A DNA stretch of 64,000 bases from Pseudomonas serbica (GCF_028823535.1 NZ_JAQIYM010000004.1:248001-312000), one strand, 5' to 3'. Positions 18,470-28,158 are shown, numbered from the stretch's first letter. The notes: a model not told the origin generated them from the letters alone. A program made the numbers and translations.

Positions 18470-19435
18470 GTGACGGACACCCACCGCGCCCCTTCGCCTG
18501 CCCAGGCGCCGGCCACAGCCGAGGCGATGGACCAGGCCCTGGACTGGCTGATCGTGCTGGACAGCCCGAGCGAAGAACAGACTCGCCAGTTCCACCAATG
18601 GCTCGCGGCCGACCCGGCGCACGCCGAAGCGTTCGCCAGGGCCCAGGCGATCTGGAACGGTGCACCCGTCACCCAATGCGCGCAGAGCCTGGCGACGCAG
18701 CCCGCGAAAGTCAGCGTTCTGTCGCGCCTGCGTCCGCACTGCAAACCCCTGGCCACTGCCGCCGTGCTGATCCTCGGTTTGTTCAGTTTCAGTAATCTGC
18801 CCCTGCGCCTGCAGGCCGATCACCTGACCGTGGTTGGCGAGCGCCAGCGCCTGCAACTGGAGGATGGCTCGCAAGTGCTGCTCAACACCAACTCGGCCTT
18901 CTCCAGCACCATCAACGAGCACAAGCGCATGGCCCGCCTGTATCAGGGCGAGGCGTTTTTCGACGTGCAGCCCCATCGCGGCCTGCCGCTGGAAATCGAC
19001 GCAGGGCGGGTCACGGCGAGTGTCCGCGATACCGCGTTTGCCGTGCGTTATCTCGATGGCGTGACTCAGGTTCGGGTGCAGCGCGGGGATGTCGACTTGC
19101 GCGCCACCGGCGGCGACGCCCGGGTACGCCTGACAGCCGGGGAAAGCATCCGTATCGGCCCCAACGGTTTCGACCGCCCGGCCAAACTGGATGCGGCCAC
19201 CGACCTGGCCTGGGTCCAGGGTCGCCTGGTGTTTGAAAACTGCCCGCTGAGCCAGGTGCTGGCGGAGCTGCGCCGCTATTATCCGGGCTGGATCATCAAC
19301 AACAACGAGCGATTGGCCGATGTTGCCGTGACCGGGAATTATCGTCTCGACCAGCCGCTGGACGTGATCCGTTCGCTGGCACACATCACCTCGGCACAGC
19401 TCAAGGAATACCCGGCGCTGGTGATCTTGAACTAA
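18470..19435 (+). CDS. FecR-type anti-sigma factor/transducer
   Basis: A 321-residue inner-membrane protein linking the receptor to the sigma factor. Seen: an N-terminal cytoplasmic part with the Trp-rich DUF4880 pattern (ALDWLIVLDSPSEEQ, FHQWLAADPAHAEAFARAQAIW), a single membrane segment near residues 93-112, the periplasmic FecR domain (GERQRLQLEDGSQVLLNTNSA), and a C-terminal STN-like domain (FENCPLSQVLAELRRYYPG) that contacts the receptor signalling domain. The GTG at 18470 behind GAGGAAAC is chosen over the upstream frame extension, which lacks a ribosome binding site. It starts 103 nt after the sigma gene. Confidence 0.92.
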   Translation: MTDTHRAPSPAQAPATAEAMDQALDWLIVLDSPSEEQTRQFHQWLAADPAHAEAFARAQAIWNGAPVTQCAQSLATQPAKVSVLSRLRPHCKPLATAAVLILGLFSFSNLPLRLQADHLTVVGERQRLQLEDGSQVLLNTNSAFSSTINEHKRMARLYQGEAFFDVQPHRGLPLEIDAGRVTASVRDTAFAVRYLDGVTQVRVQRGDVDLRATGGDARVRLTAGESIRIGPNGFDRPAKLDAATDLAWVQGRLVFENCPLSQVLAELRRYYPGWIINNNERLADVAVTGNYRLDQPLDVIRSLAHITSAQLKEYPALVILN

Positions 19436-19452
19436 ATGAGAATTATTTTTAC
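19434..19452. promoter_or_regulatory. Fur-like box upstream of the TonB receptor gene
   Basis: AAATGAGAATTATTTTTAC matches much of the 19-bp Fur consensus (GATAATGATAATCATTATC) and overlaps the stop of the FecR-type gene, about 105 nt before the receptor ATG. It could give direct iron control in addition to sigma-factor control. Confidence 0.5.
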
Positions 19453-19557
19453 TCGATAGCCAAAGCTCGTACGTCTCGTTATAGCCAATGCAATTGATTC
19501 GCATCTCTATATGCCAATCAGCACCTATAAAGATTCGTGCGACACGGAGCGCTATCG

Positions 19558-22122
19558 ATGTCCTCTCGCCTTACCCGCCCAGCCTCTTCACCCTCCCGCG
19601 TTCTGTCGCTGCTGACCGCCGCCATTTTGATGGCCGGTACTGCACCGGTCATGGCCGCCACTGCCGCCGAGCAGCCGGCGCGCAAAATGGGCGATTACGC
19701 ATTCACCATTGCGCCGCAGTCGCTGGTGTCGGCGCTCAATGCCTTTACCGCTGTGACCGGCTGGCAGGTCGGCTTTTCCGCCGAACTGGCTCAAGGCATG
19801 GAGTCGCCGGGCGTGCGCGGATCGTTGACACCGGAAAAAGCCCTCGAGCGCCTGTTGGTGGGGACCCACCTGAACTATCGCAAACTGAGCAGCAACAACA
19901 TCATCCTCGAGCCTCGCATTAACTCCGGCACGCTCAACCTGCAACAGGTCACCATCAGCGCCACGCGTCAGGAGCAGGACGTGAGCAGCGTGCCCAGCAC
20001 TGTCACCGTCCACACCCGCGAAGAGCTCGACCGCAACAACGTCAACAGCATCAAGGATCTGGTGCGTTACGAGCCAGGCGTTTCGGTGGGCGGTGCCGGT
20101 ACACGCGCGGGGCTTTCCGGCTACAACATCCGCGGCATCGACGGCGACCGTGTGTTGACCCAGGTCGACGGCGTGCAAGTGCCCGACGGCTTTTTCAATG
20201 GCCCGTACGCCCAGACCAACCGCAATTACGTCGACCCGGAAATCGTCAAACGCGTGGAAATCCTCCGTGGCCCGGCGTCGGTGCTGTACGGCAGCAACGC
20301 CATTGGCGGCGCCGTCAGCTACTACACCCTGGACCCGGACGACATCATCAAACCAGGCCAGGACGTCGGTGCCCGCCTGAAGACCGGCTACAGTTCGGCC
20401 GATGATAGCTGGCTCACCTCAGGCACCGTGGCCGGGCGCACCGGCGACTTCGACGGTTTGTTGCACCTCAGCCAGCGCAATGGTCATGAAACCGAGTCCT
20501 ACGGCGAGACCGGTGGAACCGGCCTGAACCGCACTGAAGCCAACCCCGAGGACGTGCGCACCACCAACGTGCTGGCCAAGTTGGGCTGGAACTACGCTGA
20601 CGATGCGCGCTTCGGCTTGACTTACGAGCACTACAAGGACGATCGCGATACCAATCAACTGAGCGCCGTGGGTGGACCCTTCAACGCGGGACGCGGCTTC
20701 GGTTTCTACCAATCGCGCACCGGCAACGACACCATTACCCGCGAGCGCTTTGGCCTGGAACACCGCTTCGCCCTGGACAGCCTGCTGGCCGACAACATCA
20801 AGTGGACACTGAATTACCAGATCGCCAAGACCGACCAGAGCACGGAAGAAATCTATGCGCCGTCGCGCACGGTGCTGCGTAACCGCGATACCACCTACAA
20901 GGACCGCCAATGGGTATTCGATGCCCAGGCTGACAAGGCGTTTGCCATTGCCGACACCGACCATGTCGTCACTTACGGCACCACCATCAAGCAGGACAAA
21001 GTCACCGGCCTACGCACCGGTAGCGGTACCTGCCTGACCGTGGCCGGTACGTGCCGTGTCGTCGGCGCCGCCAGCCCTGCCGACACCTTGACCCCGGCCA
21101 GCGACTTCCCGGACCCGACCATCAACACCTACAGCCTGTTCGCCCAGGACCAGATCGCCTGGAACGACTGGACCTTCGTGCCCGGCCTGCGCTACGACTA
21201 CACCCAGCTCAAGCCGCACCTGACCGATGAGTTCCTGGTGACGGCCGACCAGAGTGGTAACGGCGAGGTCAACGAGGACACCAAGACCTGGCATCGCCTG
21301 TCGCCGAAGTTCGGCACCACTTACCGCTTCGACGACAACTACACCTGGTATGGCCAGTACGCCGAGGGCTTCCGCACACCGTCCGCCAAGGCCCTGTATG
21401 GCCGCTTCGAAAACCTGGCGGGTGGCTATCAGGTCGCGCCCAACCCCGATCTCGAACCGGAAAAGAGCAAAAGCTATGAAACCGGCCTGCGTGGGCAGTT
21501 CGAGGCCGGCACCTTCGATGTCGCTGTTTTCTACAACAAATACCGCGACTTCATCGACGAGAACGCCATTACCCCCGGCTACACCGAGACGACCTTCCAG
21601 AGTAACAACATCAAGCACGCCACCATCAAGGGCCTGGAACTCAAGGGCCGCTTGAACCTGGATAGCTTCGGTGCGCCAAACGGACTGTACACCCAGGGTT
21701 CCGTGGCCTACCTGTATGGTCGCAACGATGACAGCGGTGAGCCGCTCAATAGCGTCAATCCGCTGACCGGCGTGTTCGGCCTCGGTTATGACCAGGACCA
21801 ATACGGCGCGTTGCTGAACTGGACCCTGGTCAAGCGCAAGACCCGCGTCGACAGCACCAGCTTCAACACGCCGGACGGCACCAGCACCCAATTCAAGACA
21901 CCGGGTTACGGTGTGCTTGATCTGGCCGGTTTCTACAAGGTAAGCGACGACCTGACCGTCAACGCCGGCCTGTACAACCTGACCGACAAGAAATACTGGC
22001 AGTGGGATGACGTACGCGGCTATGACAGCGTCGGCGAAGCCTCGGTAACGCAGCCAGCCAACCTCGATCGCCTGACTCAGCCTGGACGCAACTTCGCGAT
22101 CAACCTGGTCTGGGACATCTGA
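19558..22122 (+). CDS. TonB-dependent heme receptor with N-terminal signalling domain
   Basis: About 854 residues; outer-membrane receptor/transducer. Domains: signal peptide (to about residue 34), STN signalling domain (about 45-120, FTIAPQSLVSALNAFTAVTGWQ...), TonB-dependent plug (about 130-245, VEILRGPASVLYGSNAIGGAV) and beta-barrel to the C-terminus. GFRTPS ... NPDLEPE (about 604-634) corresponds to the FRAP/NPNL pair of heme receptors; the His usually found between these motifs is not seen, a Tyr-containing segment is there instead. The hemO gene downstream supports heme as ligand. Start ATG 19558 has GGAGC 8 nt upstream; a GTG at 19537 is less likely. Confidence 0.9.
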   Translation: MSSRLTRPASSPSRVLSLLTAAILMAGTAPVMAATAAEQPARKMGDYAFTIAPQSLVSALNAFTAVTGWQVGFSAELAQGMESPGVRGSLTPEKALERLLVGTHLNYRKLSSNNIILEPRINSGTLNLQQVTISATRQEQDVSSVPSTVTVHTREELDRNNVNSIKDLVRYEPGVSVGGAGTRAGLSGYNIRGIDGDRVLTQVDGVQVPDGFFNGPYAQTNRNYVDPEIVKRVEILRGPASVLYGSNAIGGAVSYYTLDPDDIIKPGQDVGARLKTGYSSADDSWLTSGTVAGRTGDFDGLLHLSQRNGHETESYGETGGTGLNRTEANPEDVRTTNVLAKLGWNYADDARFGLTYEHYKDDRDTNQLSAVGGPFNAGRGFGFYQSRTGNDTITRERFGLEHRFALDSLLADNIKWTLNYQIAKTDQSTEEIYAPSRTVLRNRDTTYKDRQWVFDAQADKAFAIADTDHVVTYGTTIKQDKVTGLRTGSGTCLTVAGTCRVVGAASPADTLTPASDFPDPTINTYSLFAQDQIAWNDWTFVPGLRYDYTQLKPHLTDEFLVTADQSGNGEVNEDTKTWHRLSPKFGTTYRFDDNYTWYGQYAEGFRTPSAKALYGRFENLAGGYQVAPNPDLEPEKSKSYETGLRGQFEAGTFDVAVFYNKYRDFIDENAITPGYTETTFQSNNIKHATIKGLELKGRLNLDSFGAPNGLYTQGSVAYLYGRNDDSGEPLNSVNPLTGVFGLGYDQDQYGALLNWTLVKRKTRVDSTSFNTPDGTSTQFKTPGYGVLDLAGFYKVSDDLTVNAGLYNLTDKKYWQWDDVRGYDSVGEASVTQPANLDRLTQPGRNFAINLVWDI

Positions 22123-22131
22123 ACCTGAGCA

Positions 22132-22175
22132 CCTCGCCGCGCGTTGCTGTAACAGCCGCCCGGTGAGGTTTTTTT
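22132..22175 (+). terminator. Possible terminator/attenuator between receptor and hemO
   Basis: CCTCGCC (22132-22138) pairs with GGTGAGG (22162-22168, one G-U pair), with an inner GCTGT-A-ACAGC hairpin, followed by seven T residues. It is 10 nt past the receptor stop and 63 nt before hemO, so it would lower hemO transcription relative to the receptor. Confidence 0.6.
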
Positions 22176-22237
22176 ACTGTCATGCGCCTGCTCATTCGTC
22201 TCGTTACCAAGCGCCTCTTCTTTTCCAAGGATTTGCC

Positions 22238-22846
22238 ATGACCACCCAGGACACCGCCCAACGCCCCACCCTGCGTTCACAACGCTTGAACCAGGTCACC
22301 AACGAGCCGCACAGCAAGCTCGATGCACTGGTCAAGGCCCATGCCCCCTTTGAAACCCAGGCCAGCTTTGCCCGGTTCGTGGTGGCGCAATACCTGTTCC
22401 AGTCGGAACTGGTGGCGCTGTACAACGATGCCGAACTGACGGCCATCGTCCCGGACCTGCCGGCGCGCTGCCGTGCCGATGCGGCCAAGGCAGACCTCGC
22501 GGACCTCGACAGCGAAGTGCCGGCGCCGGTTGCCGGTGCGCTGCAGAACCCAGGCAAAGCCCGGGCCCTGGGCTGGATCTTCGTCTCCGAAGGCTCGAAG
22601 CTGGGTGCGGCGTTCCTGATCAAGCGTGCCGTGGGCCTGGGCCTGAGCGAAACCTTCGGCGCCCGCCATCTTGGCGAACCTGAAGGTGGCCGCGCGCAAG
22701 GCTGGAAAAATTTCGTCAAGACCCTCGATGAACTGGAACTCAGCGCCGAGGAAGAAGCCGAGCTGGATAAAGGCGCCATCGACGCCTTCAACCGCTTCAC
22801 GGTGTTGCTGGAACAGGCTTACGCCAGCACCCCGGAAACCGCCTGA
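22238..22846 (+). CDS. hemO: Heme oxygenase HemO (PigA-like)
   Basis: A 202-residue cytosolic heme oxygenase opening the heme ring to biliverdin, CO and Fe2+. Seen: LRSQRLNQVTNEPHSKLDALVK with the proximal-type His25, ARFVVAQYLFQ, the distal-helix motif FVSEGSKLGAAFLIKRA, and FGARHLGEPEGGRAQGWKNFV, closely resembling P. aeruginosa HemO. Residues equivalent to those known to steer P. aeruginosa HemO to beta/delta rather than alpha biliverdin appear conserved (N18, K33, F115, K129 here). It lies downstream of the heme receptor, with a probable attenuator in between, and would use the imported heme. Confidence 0.93.
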   Translation: MTTQDTAQRPTLRSQRLNQVTNEPHSKLDALVKAHAPFETQASFARFVVAQYLFQSELVALYNDAELTAIVPDLPARCRADAAKADLADLDSEVPAPVAGALQNPGKARALGWIFVSEGSKLGAAFLIKRAVGLGLSETFGARHLGEPEGGRAQGWKNFVKTLDELELSAEEEAELDKGAIDAFNRFTVLLEQAYASTPETA

Positions 22847-22860
22847 CACCCCACCGCCCT

Positions 22861-22948
22861 TTGTAGGAGCGAGCTTGCTCGCGAAGGTGTGTCAGGCACA
22901 TTGTTTTTGAATGTGCCGCCGTCTTCGCGAGCAAGCTCGCTCCTACAA
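22861..22948. repeat. REP doublet
   Basis: TTGTAGGAGCGAGCTTGCTCGCGAA and the inverted TTCGCGAGCAAGCTCGCTCCTACAA, about 38 nt apart, between hemO and the DUF454 gene. Confidence 0.88.
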
Positions 22949-22991
22949 GGGGCCGATTGTGCCCGCAAGATCGCCAGTTTACTTTGAGCCC

Positions 22992-23381
22992 ATGCCCACC
23001 TCCTCCAAACTCGCCCGCCTCCTCTTCGGCCTGCTGGCCTACGTCAGCCTCGGCATCGGCCTGGTCGCCATCGTCATACCCGGCCTGCCGACCACCGAAT
23101 TCATCCTCCTGGCCGCGTGGGCTGCCACGAGAAGTTCGCCGCGCCTGAGCGCCTGGCTGGAAAACCATCGGCTGTTCGGCCCCATTCTCAGTAACTGGCG
23201 CAACGGCAAGATCATCGCGCGCCGGGCAAAAATCAGCGCCACTGTCAGCATGCTGTCATGCGCCGGACTCATGTTGGTGATGCTTGATCACGGCTGGCCG
23301 ATCTACCTGGCGATTGCTGGCATGGGCCTGGGCAACTTGTGGATCTGGTCGCGACCGGAATCCCTGGCGCAACGCCGATAA
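22992..23381 (+). CDS. YbaN/DUF454 inner-membrane protein
   Basis: A 129-residue small membrane protein of unknown function. Seen: an N-terminal hydrophobic segment (LLFGLLAYVSLGIGLVAIVIPGLPTTEFILLAAWAA) with the family signature PGLPTTEFILLAA, a cytoplasmic-looking basic middle (NWRNGKIIARRAKI), and a C-terminal hydrophobic pair (ATVSMLSCAGLMLVML, IYLAIAGMGLGNLWIW). Full length for the family. It follows hemO on the same strand across a REP doublet; no functional link is evident. Confidence 0.85.
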   Translation: MPTSSKLARLLFGLLAYVSLGIGLVAIVIPGLPTTEFILLAAWAATRSSPRLSAWLENHRLFGPILSNWRNGKIIARRAKISATVSMLSCAGLMLVMLDHGWPIYLAIAGMGLGNLWIWSRPESLAQRR

Positions 23382-23568
23382 ACTTCCCCGTTTTTCATCC
23401 GCTTTCCGGCACTTTTTCCCGCGCAAACGTTTAAACATGACCGTTCGTCGGCAGCCCCCTCATGCATTCTGTGCCCCGCGCCGATGAGCTGGAATGGCGC
23501 TAAATGGATTTGGCGTGTCGAGCCGCAATGGCTCACAGCCACCCCTCATCCATTCGCGAGCTCGCCCC

Positions 23569-25707
23569 ATGTTCGACTCACTGTCCATCCGCCTGAAAAT
23601 CGTCCTGTTGTCCGGCCTTTGCCTGCTTGGCGTGGTCGCATCGATCGTAGGCATGAACCTCTACCAGACCAATCAGAACGATGAACTGGTCAGCGCCTCC
23701 AGCAGCAGAATGCTTACCGACAGTGTGCAGGACCTGCTCCAGGCCAAGGCGGCCGAGCAAGCGGTGCGGGTGCAGAAGACGTTCGGTGAAACCCTGACGG
23801 TGGTGACCGCCCTGGCGGACCAGATCAAGGACATGCGCACCATGGCCGCCAAGCGTTCGCTGGAGGCCGGCACCCTGCGCGAGGAGCTCAACCAGAGCCT
23901 GAAAACCGCCTTCGAGCGCAACAGCAAGGTGCTGGGGATCTGGCTGGCGTTCGAACCCGACGGCCTGGATGGCAAGGACAGCGAATTCGTCGGTGACGCC
24001 GCGCGCCAGTCCAACGAAGCCGGTCGTTTCGCCACCTACTGGAGCCGTGCCGCAGGGACCGCGCTGAACACGATCATGGTCGAAGAAGACATGACCAAGA
24101 CTACCCTGAACCTCAGCGGCACGCCTTACAACGTGTGGTACACCTGCCCCCGGGACAGCAAGCGGACCTGCCTGCTGGACCCGTACGCCGACACCGTCGC
24201 GGACAAGGAAGTGTTGATGACCACCATTTCCATACCGCTGCTGGTGGACGGCAAGGCCATCGGCGTCGTCGGTATCGATATCGCCCTCGACACCTTGCAG
24301 GCCGCCGCCGTCGACTCCCAGCGCGAGCTGTTCAACAACGCCGGGCACATGCTGATCGTCTCCGGCAGCGGCGTGCTCGCCGCCTACAGTGTCGACGCCG
24401 GCAAGGTTGGCAAGAGCATCGGCGACACCCTGGGCGCCGAAGGTAAAGACATCCAGCAATCGCTGGGTAGCGGTGCGCCGAAAATTCTCCAACAGGGCGA
24501 CCTGATCCGCGCCGTGTACCCGGTCAGCCCGATTGCCGACGCCAAGCCCTGGGGCGTGGTGATCGACTTGCCCAAACAAGTGCTGCTGGCCGATTCGGTG
24601 AAGCTGCAAGCAGTGCTCGACGATGCCCAGCAAAGCGGCACGCTCAAGGCGATACTGGTCGCCGTCGTTGCCGGCCTGCTCGGCCTGTTGCTGATGTGGC
24701 TGACTGCTTCCGGCGTGACCCGGCCGATCAACAGCGTGGCCGTGATGCTCAAGGCGATTGCCAGCGGCGACGGCGACCTGACCCAGCGCCTGCACTACAG
24801 CAAGAAGGATGAACTGGGCGAACTGGTCAGCTGGTTCAACCGCTTCCTCGACAAGCTGCAGCCGACCATCGCACAGATCAAGCAGAGCATTACCGATGCC
24901 CGCGGCACCGCTGACCAGTCCTCGGAAATCGCCCGCCAGACCAGCGAAGGCATGCAGGTGCAATTTCGTGAAATCGACCAGGTCGCCACCGCGTCCAATG
25001 AAATGAGCGCCACCGCCCACGACGTCGCCAACAGCGCGTCGAACGCCGCCAGTGCGGCCAAGGGTGCCGATCAGTCGGCCCGCGACGGCATGCAGATCAT
25101 CGAGCGCAGCACTCGTGACATCAATCAGCTGGCCGACGAAGTCAGCAAGGCCGTGACGGAAGTCGAGGCACTGGCGGTCAACAGCGAGCAGATCGGTTCG
25201 GTACTGGAGGTGATCCGCAGCATCGCCGAACAGACCAACCTGTTGGCCCTCAACGCGGCGATTGAAGCCGCCCGTGCCGGCGAGAGCGGTCGCGGCTTTG
25301 CGGTGGTCGCCGACGAAGTGCGCAACCTGGCCAAACGCACCCAGGATTCGGTGGAAGAAATTCGCCTGGTGATCGAGCGCATCCAGACCGGAACCCGCGG
25401 TGTGGTCGCCACCATGCACTCGAGCCAGACCCAGGCCCACAGCAACGCCGGACAAATCCAGCAAGCGGTCCAGGCCTTGGGCAAAATCAGCGACGCGGTC
25501 ACGGTGATCAGCGACATGAACCTGCAGATCGCCAGCGCCGCCGAACAGCAAAGCGCCGTGGCCGAAGAGGTCAACCGCAACGTATCGGCGATCCGCACCG
25601 TCACCGAAACCCTGACCGGGCAAGCCACCGAATCGGCGCAGATCAGCAGCCAGCTCAATGCCCTGACCACCCAGCAGATGAAACTGATGGATCAGTTCCG
25701 GGTGTAA
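23569..25707 (+). CDS. Methyl-accepting chemotaxis protein with dCache sensor
   Basis: A 712-residue chemoreceptor. Seen: membrane segment 1 ([22 protein letters not shown], about 10-31), a large periplasmic domain of about 320 residues fitting a double Cache fold ([35 protein letters not shown]), membrane segment 2 (about 360-384), HAMP, and the signalling hairpin [19 protein letters not shown] (about 553-571) with [12 protein letters not shown]. The C-terminus lacks a CheR-tethering pentapeptide. Ligand unknown. The frame opens 25 codons earlier, but the ATG at 23569, giving [11 protein letters not shown], has the normal N-terminus. Confidence 0.93.
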   Translation: MFDSLSIRLKIVLLSGLCLLGVVASIVGMNLYQTNQNDELVSASSSRMLTDSVQDLLQAKAAEQAVRVQKTFGETLTVVTALADQIKDMRTMAAKRSLEAGTLREELNQSLKTAFERNSKVLGIWLAFEPDGLDGKDSEFVGDAARQSNEAGRFATYWSRAAGTALNTIMVEEDMTKTTLNLSGTPYNVWYTCPRDSKRTCLLDPYADTVADKEVLMTTISIPLLVDGKAIGVVGIDIALDTLQAAAVDSQRELFNNAGHMLIVSGSGVLAAYSVDAGKVGKSIGDTLGAEGKDIQQSLGSGAPKILQQGDLIRAVYPVSPIADAKPWGVVIDLPKQVLLADSVKLQAVLDDAQQSGTLKAILVAVVAGLLGLLLMWLTASGVTRPINSVAVMLKAIASGDGDLTQRLHYSKKDELGELVSWFNRFLDKLQPTIAQIKQSITDARGTADQSSEIARQTSEGMQVQFREIDQVATASNEMSATAHDVANSASNAASAAKGADQSARDGMQIIERSTRDINQLADEVSKAVTEVEALAVNSEQIGSVLEVIRSIAEQTNLLALNAAIEAARAGESGRGFAVVADEVRNLAKRTQDSVEEIRLVIERIQTGTRGVVATMHSSQTQAHSNAGQIQQAVQALGKISDAVTVISDMNLQIASAAEQQSAVAEEVNRNVSAIRTVTETLTGQATESAQISSQLNALTTQQMKLMDQFRV

Positions 25708-25758
25708 TTCATCCCGTCTCGCTCCTACAATCGGGCTCTCGTTCCGGAGGGCCCTTCG

Positions 25759-27105
25759 ATGACTGATTTACTCACGTCCATTCAAGCCGAACTCGGCATG
25801 CCGCACACGCCCATTGCGTTCACCTCCAGCGGCGCCCTGCCCTCGGCGTTTGCCGTCACCGACCTGGCGTGCGCCAGCATCGCCGCCGCCGGCCAGGCTG
25901 TCAGCGAATTGCTGCACCAGCAAACCGGACGCTTGCCCGGCCTTGAAGTCGACCGACGCCTGGCCTCCTTCTGGTTCTCCGGTTCTATTCGCCCGGTTGG
26001 CTGGAAGGTTCCGCCGCTGTGGGACCCGATCGCAGGTGACTACGCCACAAAGGATGGCTGGATCCGCCTGCACACCAATGCGCCCCATCACCGCGCCGCC
26101 GCTGAATCGGTGCTGGGCGCCTGCGCCGACCGCAAGGCAATGGCCAGTAAAGTGGTGCGATGGGCCAAGAGCGACCTGGAGCAGGCCGTGGTCGATGCCG
26201 GGGGCTGTGCCGCCCAAATGCGCAGTTGGGAACAGTGGCAGGCCCATCCGCAAGGGCTTGCGGTCAATGCCGAACCGCTGGTTCAGTTCACCACCGGCAA
26301 CCACCGGCACAGCACCGCCTGGCAGGGATCGGTGGCGCAGCCCCTGGCCGGCATCAAGGTGCTGGACCTGACCCGCGTGCTGGCAGGCCCTGTCGCCAGC
26401 CGCTTTCTCGCTGGCCTTGGCGCCAACGTACTGCGCATTGACCCACCCACCTGGAACGAGCCCGGCGTGGTGCCGGAGATGACGCTGGGCAAGCGTTGCG
26501 CACGCCTGGACCTGCACGACAAAACCGATCGCGAGGTATTCGAAAGCCTGCTCAAGGACGCCGACATCGTCCTGCACGGTTATCGCGCCGATGCCCTGGA
26601 ACGCCTGGGATATGGTGCCGCAGAACGGCACCGACGGATCCCAGGCCTGATCGACGTTTGCCTCAACGCCTACGGCTGGAGCGGCCCGTGGCAGAACCGT
26701 CGCGGCTTCGACAGCCTGGTGCAGATGAGCAGCGGCATCGCACATGCCGGCATGATCAGCCAGCAGGCGGATAAACCGGCACCTTTGCCCCTGCAGGCGC
26801 TCGATCACGCCACCGGGTATCTGATGGCGGCCAGTGCGATCAAGTTGTTAGCTGGACGCTTGAACAACGGCCAGGGTGGTTCGGCGCGGCTGTCGCTGGC
26901 GCGCACGGCGAAACTGTTGATCGACCAGGGTCGCGGGAGCGACGAACCGTTGCGGGCCGAAGATGAACAGGACCAGGGGATGCTCGTCGAGCAAACGCCA
27001 TGGGGCCCGGCACATCGCCTGCACGTCCCGCTGAAGATCACCGGGACACCCGTGCAGTGGACGCTTGCGGCGTCTGAACTGGGTTCACATCGTGCGCAGT
27101 GGTAG
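25759..27105 (+). CDS. CoA transferase family III (CaiB/BaiF-like)
   Basis: A 448-residue protein related to CaiB/BaiF CoA transferases, which move CoA between carboxylic acids. Seen: GIKVLDLTRVLAGPVASRFLAGLGANVLRIDPP (typical Rossmann start, from about residue 198), LDLHDKTDREVFESLLKDADIVLHGYR, and RRGFDSLVQMSSGIA with the candidate catalytic Asp318. An N-terminal region of about 190 residues precedes the canonical start, so the protein is a circularly extended version compared with classical about-400-residue members. The substrate is unknown. The next gene begins 3 nt after its stop, which suggests coupling. Confidence 0.85.
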   Translation: MTDLLTSIQAELGMPHTPIAFTSSGALPSAFAVTDLACASIAAAGQAVSELLHQQTGRLPGLEVDRRLASFWFSGSIRPVGWKVPPLWDPIAGDYATKDGWIRLHTNAPHHRAAAESVLGACADRKAMASKVVRWAKSDLEQAVVDAGGCAAQMRSWEQWQAHPQGLAVNAEPLVQFTTGNHRHSTAWQGSVAQPLAGIKVLDLTRVLAGPVASRFLAGLGANVLRIDPPTWNEPGVVPEMTLGKRCARLDLHDKTDREVFESLLKDADIVLHGYRADALERLGYGAAERHRRIPGLIDVCLNAYGWSGPWQNRRGFDSLVQMSSGIAHAGMISQQADKPAPLPLQALDHATGYLMAASAIKLLAGRLNNGQGGSARLSLARTAKLLIDQGRGSDEPLRAEDEQDQGMLVEQTPWGPAHRLHVPLKITGTPVQWTLAASELGSHRAQW

Positions 27106-27108
27106 CCC

Positions 27109-28065
27109 ATGAAATTCGACCTCGCCTATTGCCTCGGCCTCGATGAAAAACTGTCGATCTACGACGTGCGCGATCTGAATTTCGACGAGACGATGGCGTT
27201 CGATTCCGCGAAAGAACATTTCCAATGCCCCAATGACGCCTGTCGCCTGGCGTTCGATGTGGCGAACGGGCTGGGCACGTTCAACGCCAAGAACGTCAAC
27301 TATGTGCGCACGCCGCATTTCAAGAACCTGCCGAGCACGCGGCATGTCGCCGGTTGTCCTTATGTGAGCCTGAAGGCCCCGGCCTCGACCGGCGAGGAAA
27401 CGGATGACAGTCGTGAGGAACATTTCCCGTCGGAATTGTTACTGAGCAGGCGTGAATACCTGCGCAAGCCATCGCACCCGATTGTGGCTGCCGATCTGCA
27501 AGGAGCTGAACCAGCAGCGGCTCCGACAGCCAACAGTGTCGAGCAGCCCGGGCGGGAATCGGCACCGGACAAGACCAGTGTCTTCGCCCACCCGGTGGAG
27601 TGCTTCGTGTCGAATTTCGAGGACAAGGCGCTGCTCAAGCGCATGCCGCTGAAGATTGGCGAGCACACGGCGCCGTATGCCTCGTTTTTCAAGAAGATCG
27701 AATACCTGCAAGACAACAAGGGGCTGGTCTACTGGGGCAAGATCAAGCAGATCAAGGACTACACCCAAAGCTTTCGCATCGATTTCGAGAAGAAGGTCTG
27801 GTTCGAGAAAAAACCCTACTCAGTCAACGTTTACCTTAACAAGAAGCTGATCGATAGCTACCGCAAACGCACGGCGTTCCTGGCGCAGATCAAGCACGCC
27901 ATCGAGAGCGGGCGGCCGTTGTATTGCTTCTTTTATGGCGTCCAGCCGGCGCTGCAGCAGGTGCCCAGCAAAAAAAATCCCGAGCAGACGTTCGGAGTGT
28001 TCAGCGCCAATATCGAGAATCTGGACCACTTGATCGTGCGCGAGGCGCCGGGACTGGAGGGCTAG
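27109..28065 (+). CDS. Unrecognised protein with an N-terminal Cys/His cluster
   Basis: A 318-residue cytoplasmic-looking protein that I do not recognise. The N-terminal part has FQCPNDACRLAF (about residues 38-49) and then TPHFKNLPSTRHVAGCPY (about 68-85), a Cys-x4-Cys ... His ... His-x3-Cys arrangement that could bind zinc and recalls the N-terminal zinc module of CoiA-like and other nucleic-acid-associated proteins. A low-complexity linker (about 95-160, rich in Ala, Glu, Pro and Ser) joins a charged C-terminal domain rich in Lys, Tyr and Phe (FFKKIEYLQDNKGLVYWGKI and after). No signal peptide or membrane segment. It sits 3 nt behind the CoA transferase gene. Confidence 0.75.
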   Translation: MKFDLAYCLGLDEKLSIYDVRDLNFDETMAFDSAKEHFQCPNDACRLAFDVANGLGTFNAKNVNYVRTPHFKNLPSTRHVAGCPYVSLKAPASTGEETDDSREEHFPSELLLSRREYLRKPSHPIVAADLQGAEPAAAPTANSVEQPGRESAPDKTSVFAHPVECFVSNFEDKALLKRMPLKIGEHTAPYASFFKKIEYLQDNKGLVYWGKIKQIKDYTQSFRIDFEKKVWFEKKPYSVNVYLNKKLIDSYRKRTAFLAQIKHAIESGRPLYCFFYGVQPALQQVPSKKNPEQTFGVFSANIENLDHLIVREAPGLEG

Positions 28066-28158
28066 TCATCCGTCCCGCACAGACACTGACCTTCTGTCTG
28101 GCCAAGGGGTACGAATCGGCAAAAATCGAAAAATGCGTTTGATCCGGATCGAAAACCA

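Noticed and set aside
22861..22948. CRISPR-like repeats (this and the other doublets)
   Set aside because: Copies are dispersed inverted pairs at many loci with no regular spacers; they are REP elements.
23500..23568. FliA (sigma 28) promoter for the chemoreceptor
   Set aside because: TAAA and GCCGCAAT are present but the spacing is 17 nt instead of about 15 and the -10 is imperfect.
23578..25623. 681-codon minus-strand frame opposite the dCache chemoreceptor
   Set aside because: Gly/His/Asp-rich shadow typical of high-GC coding sequence; no family.
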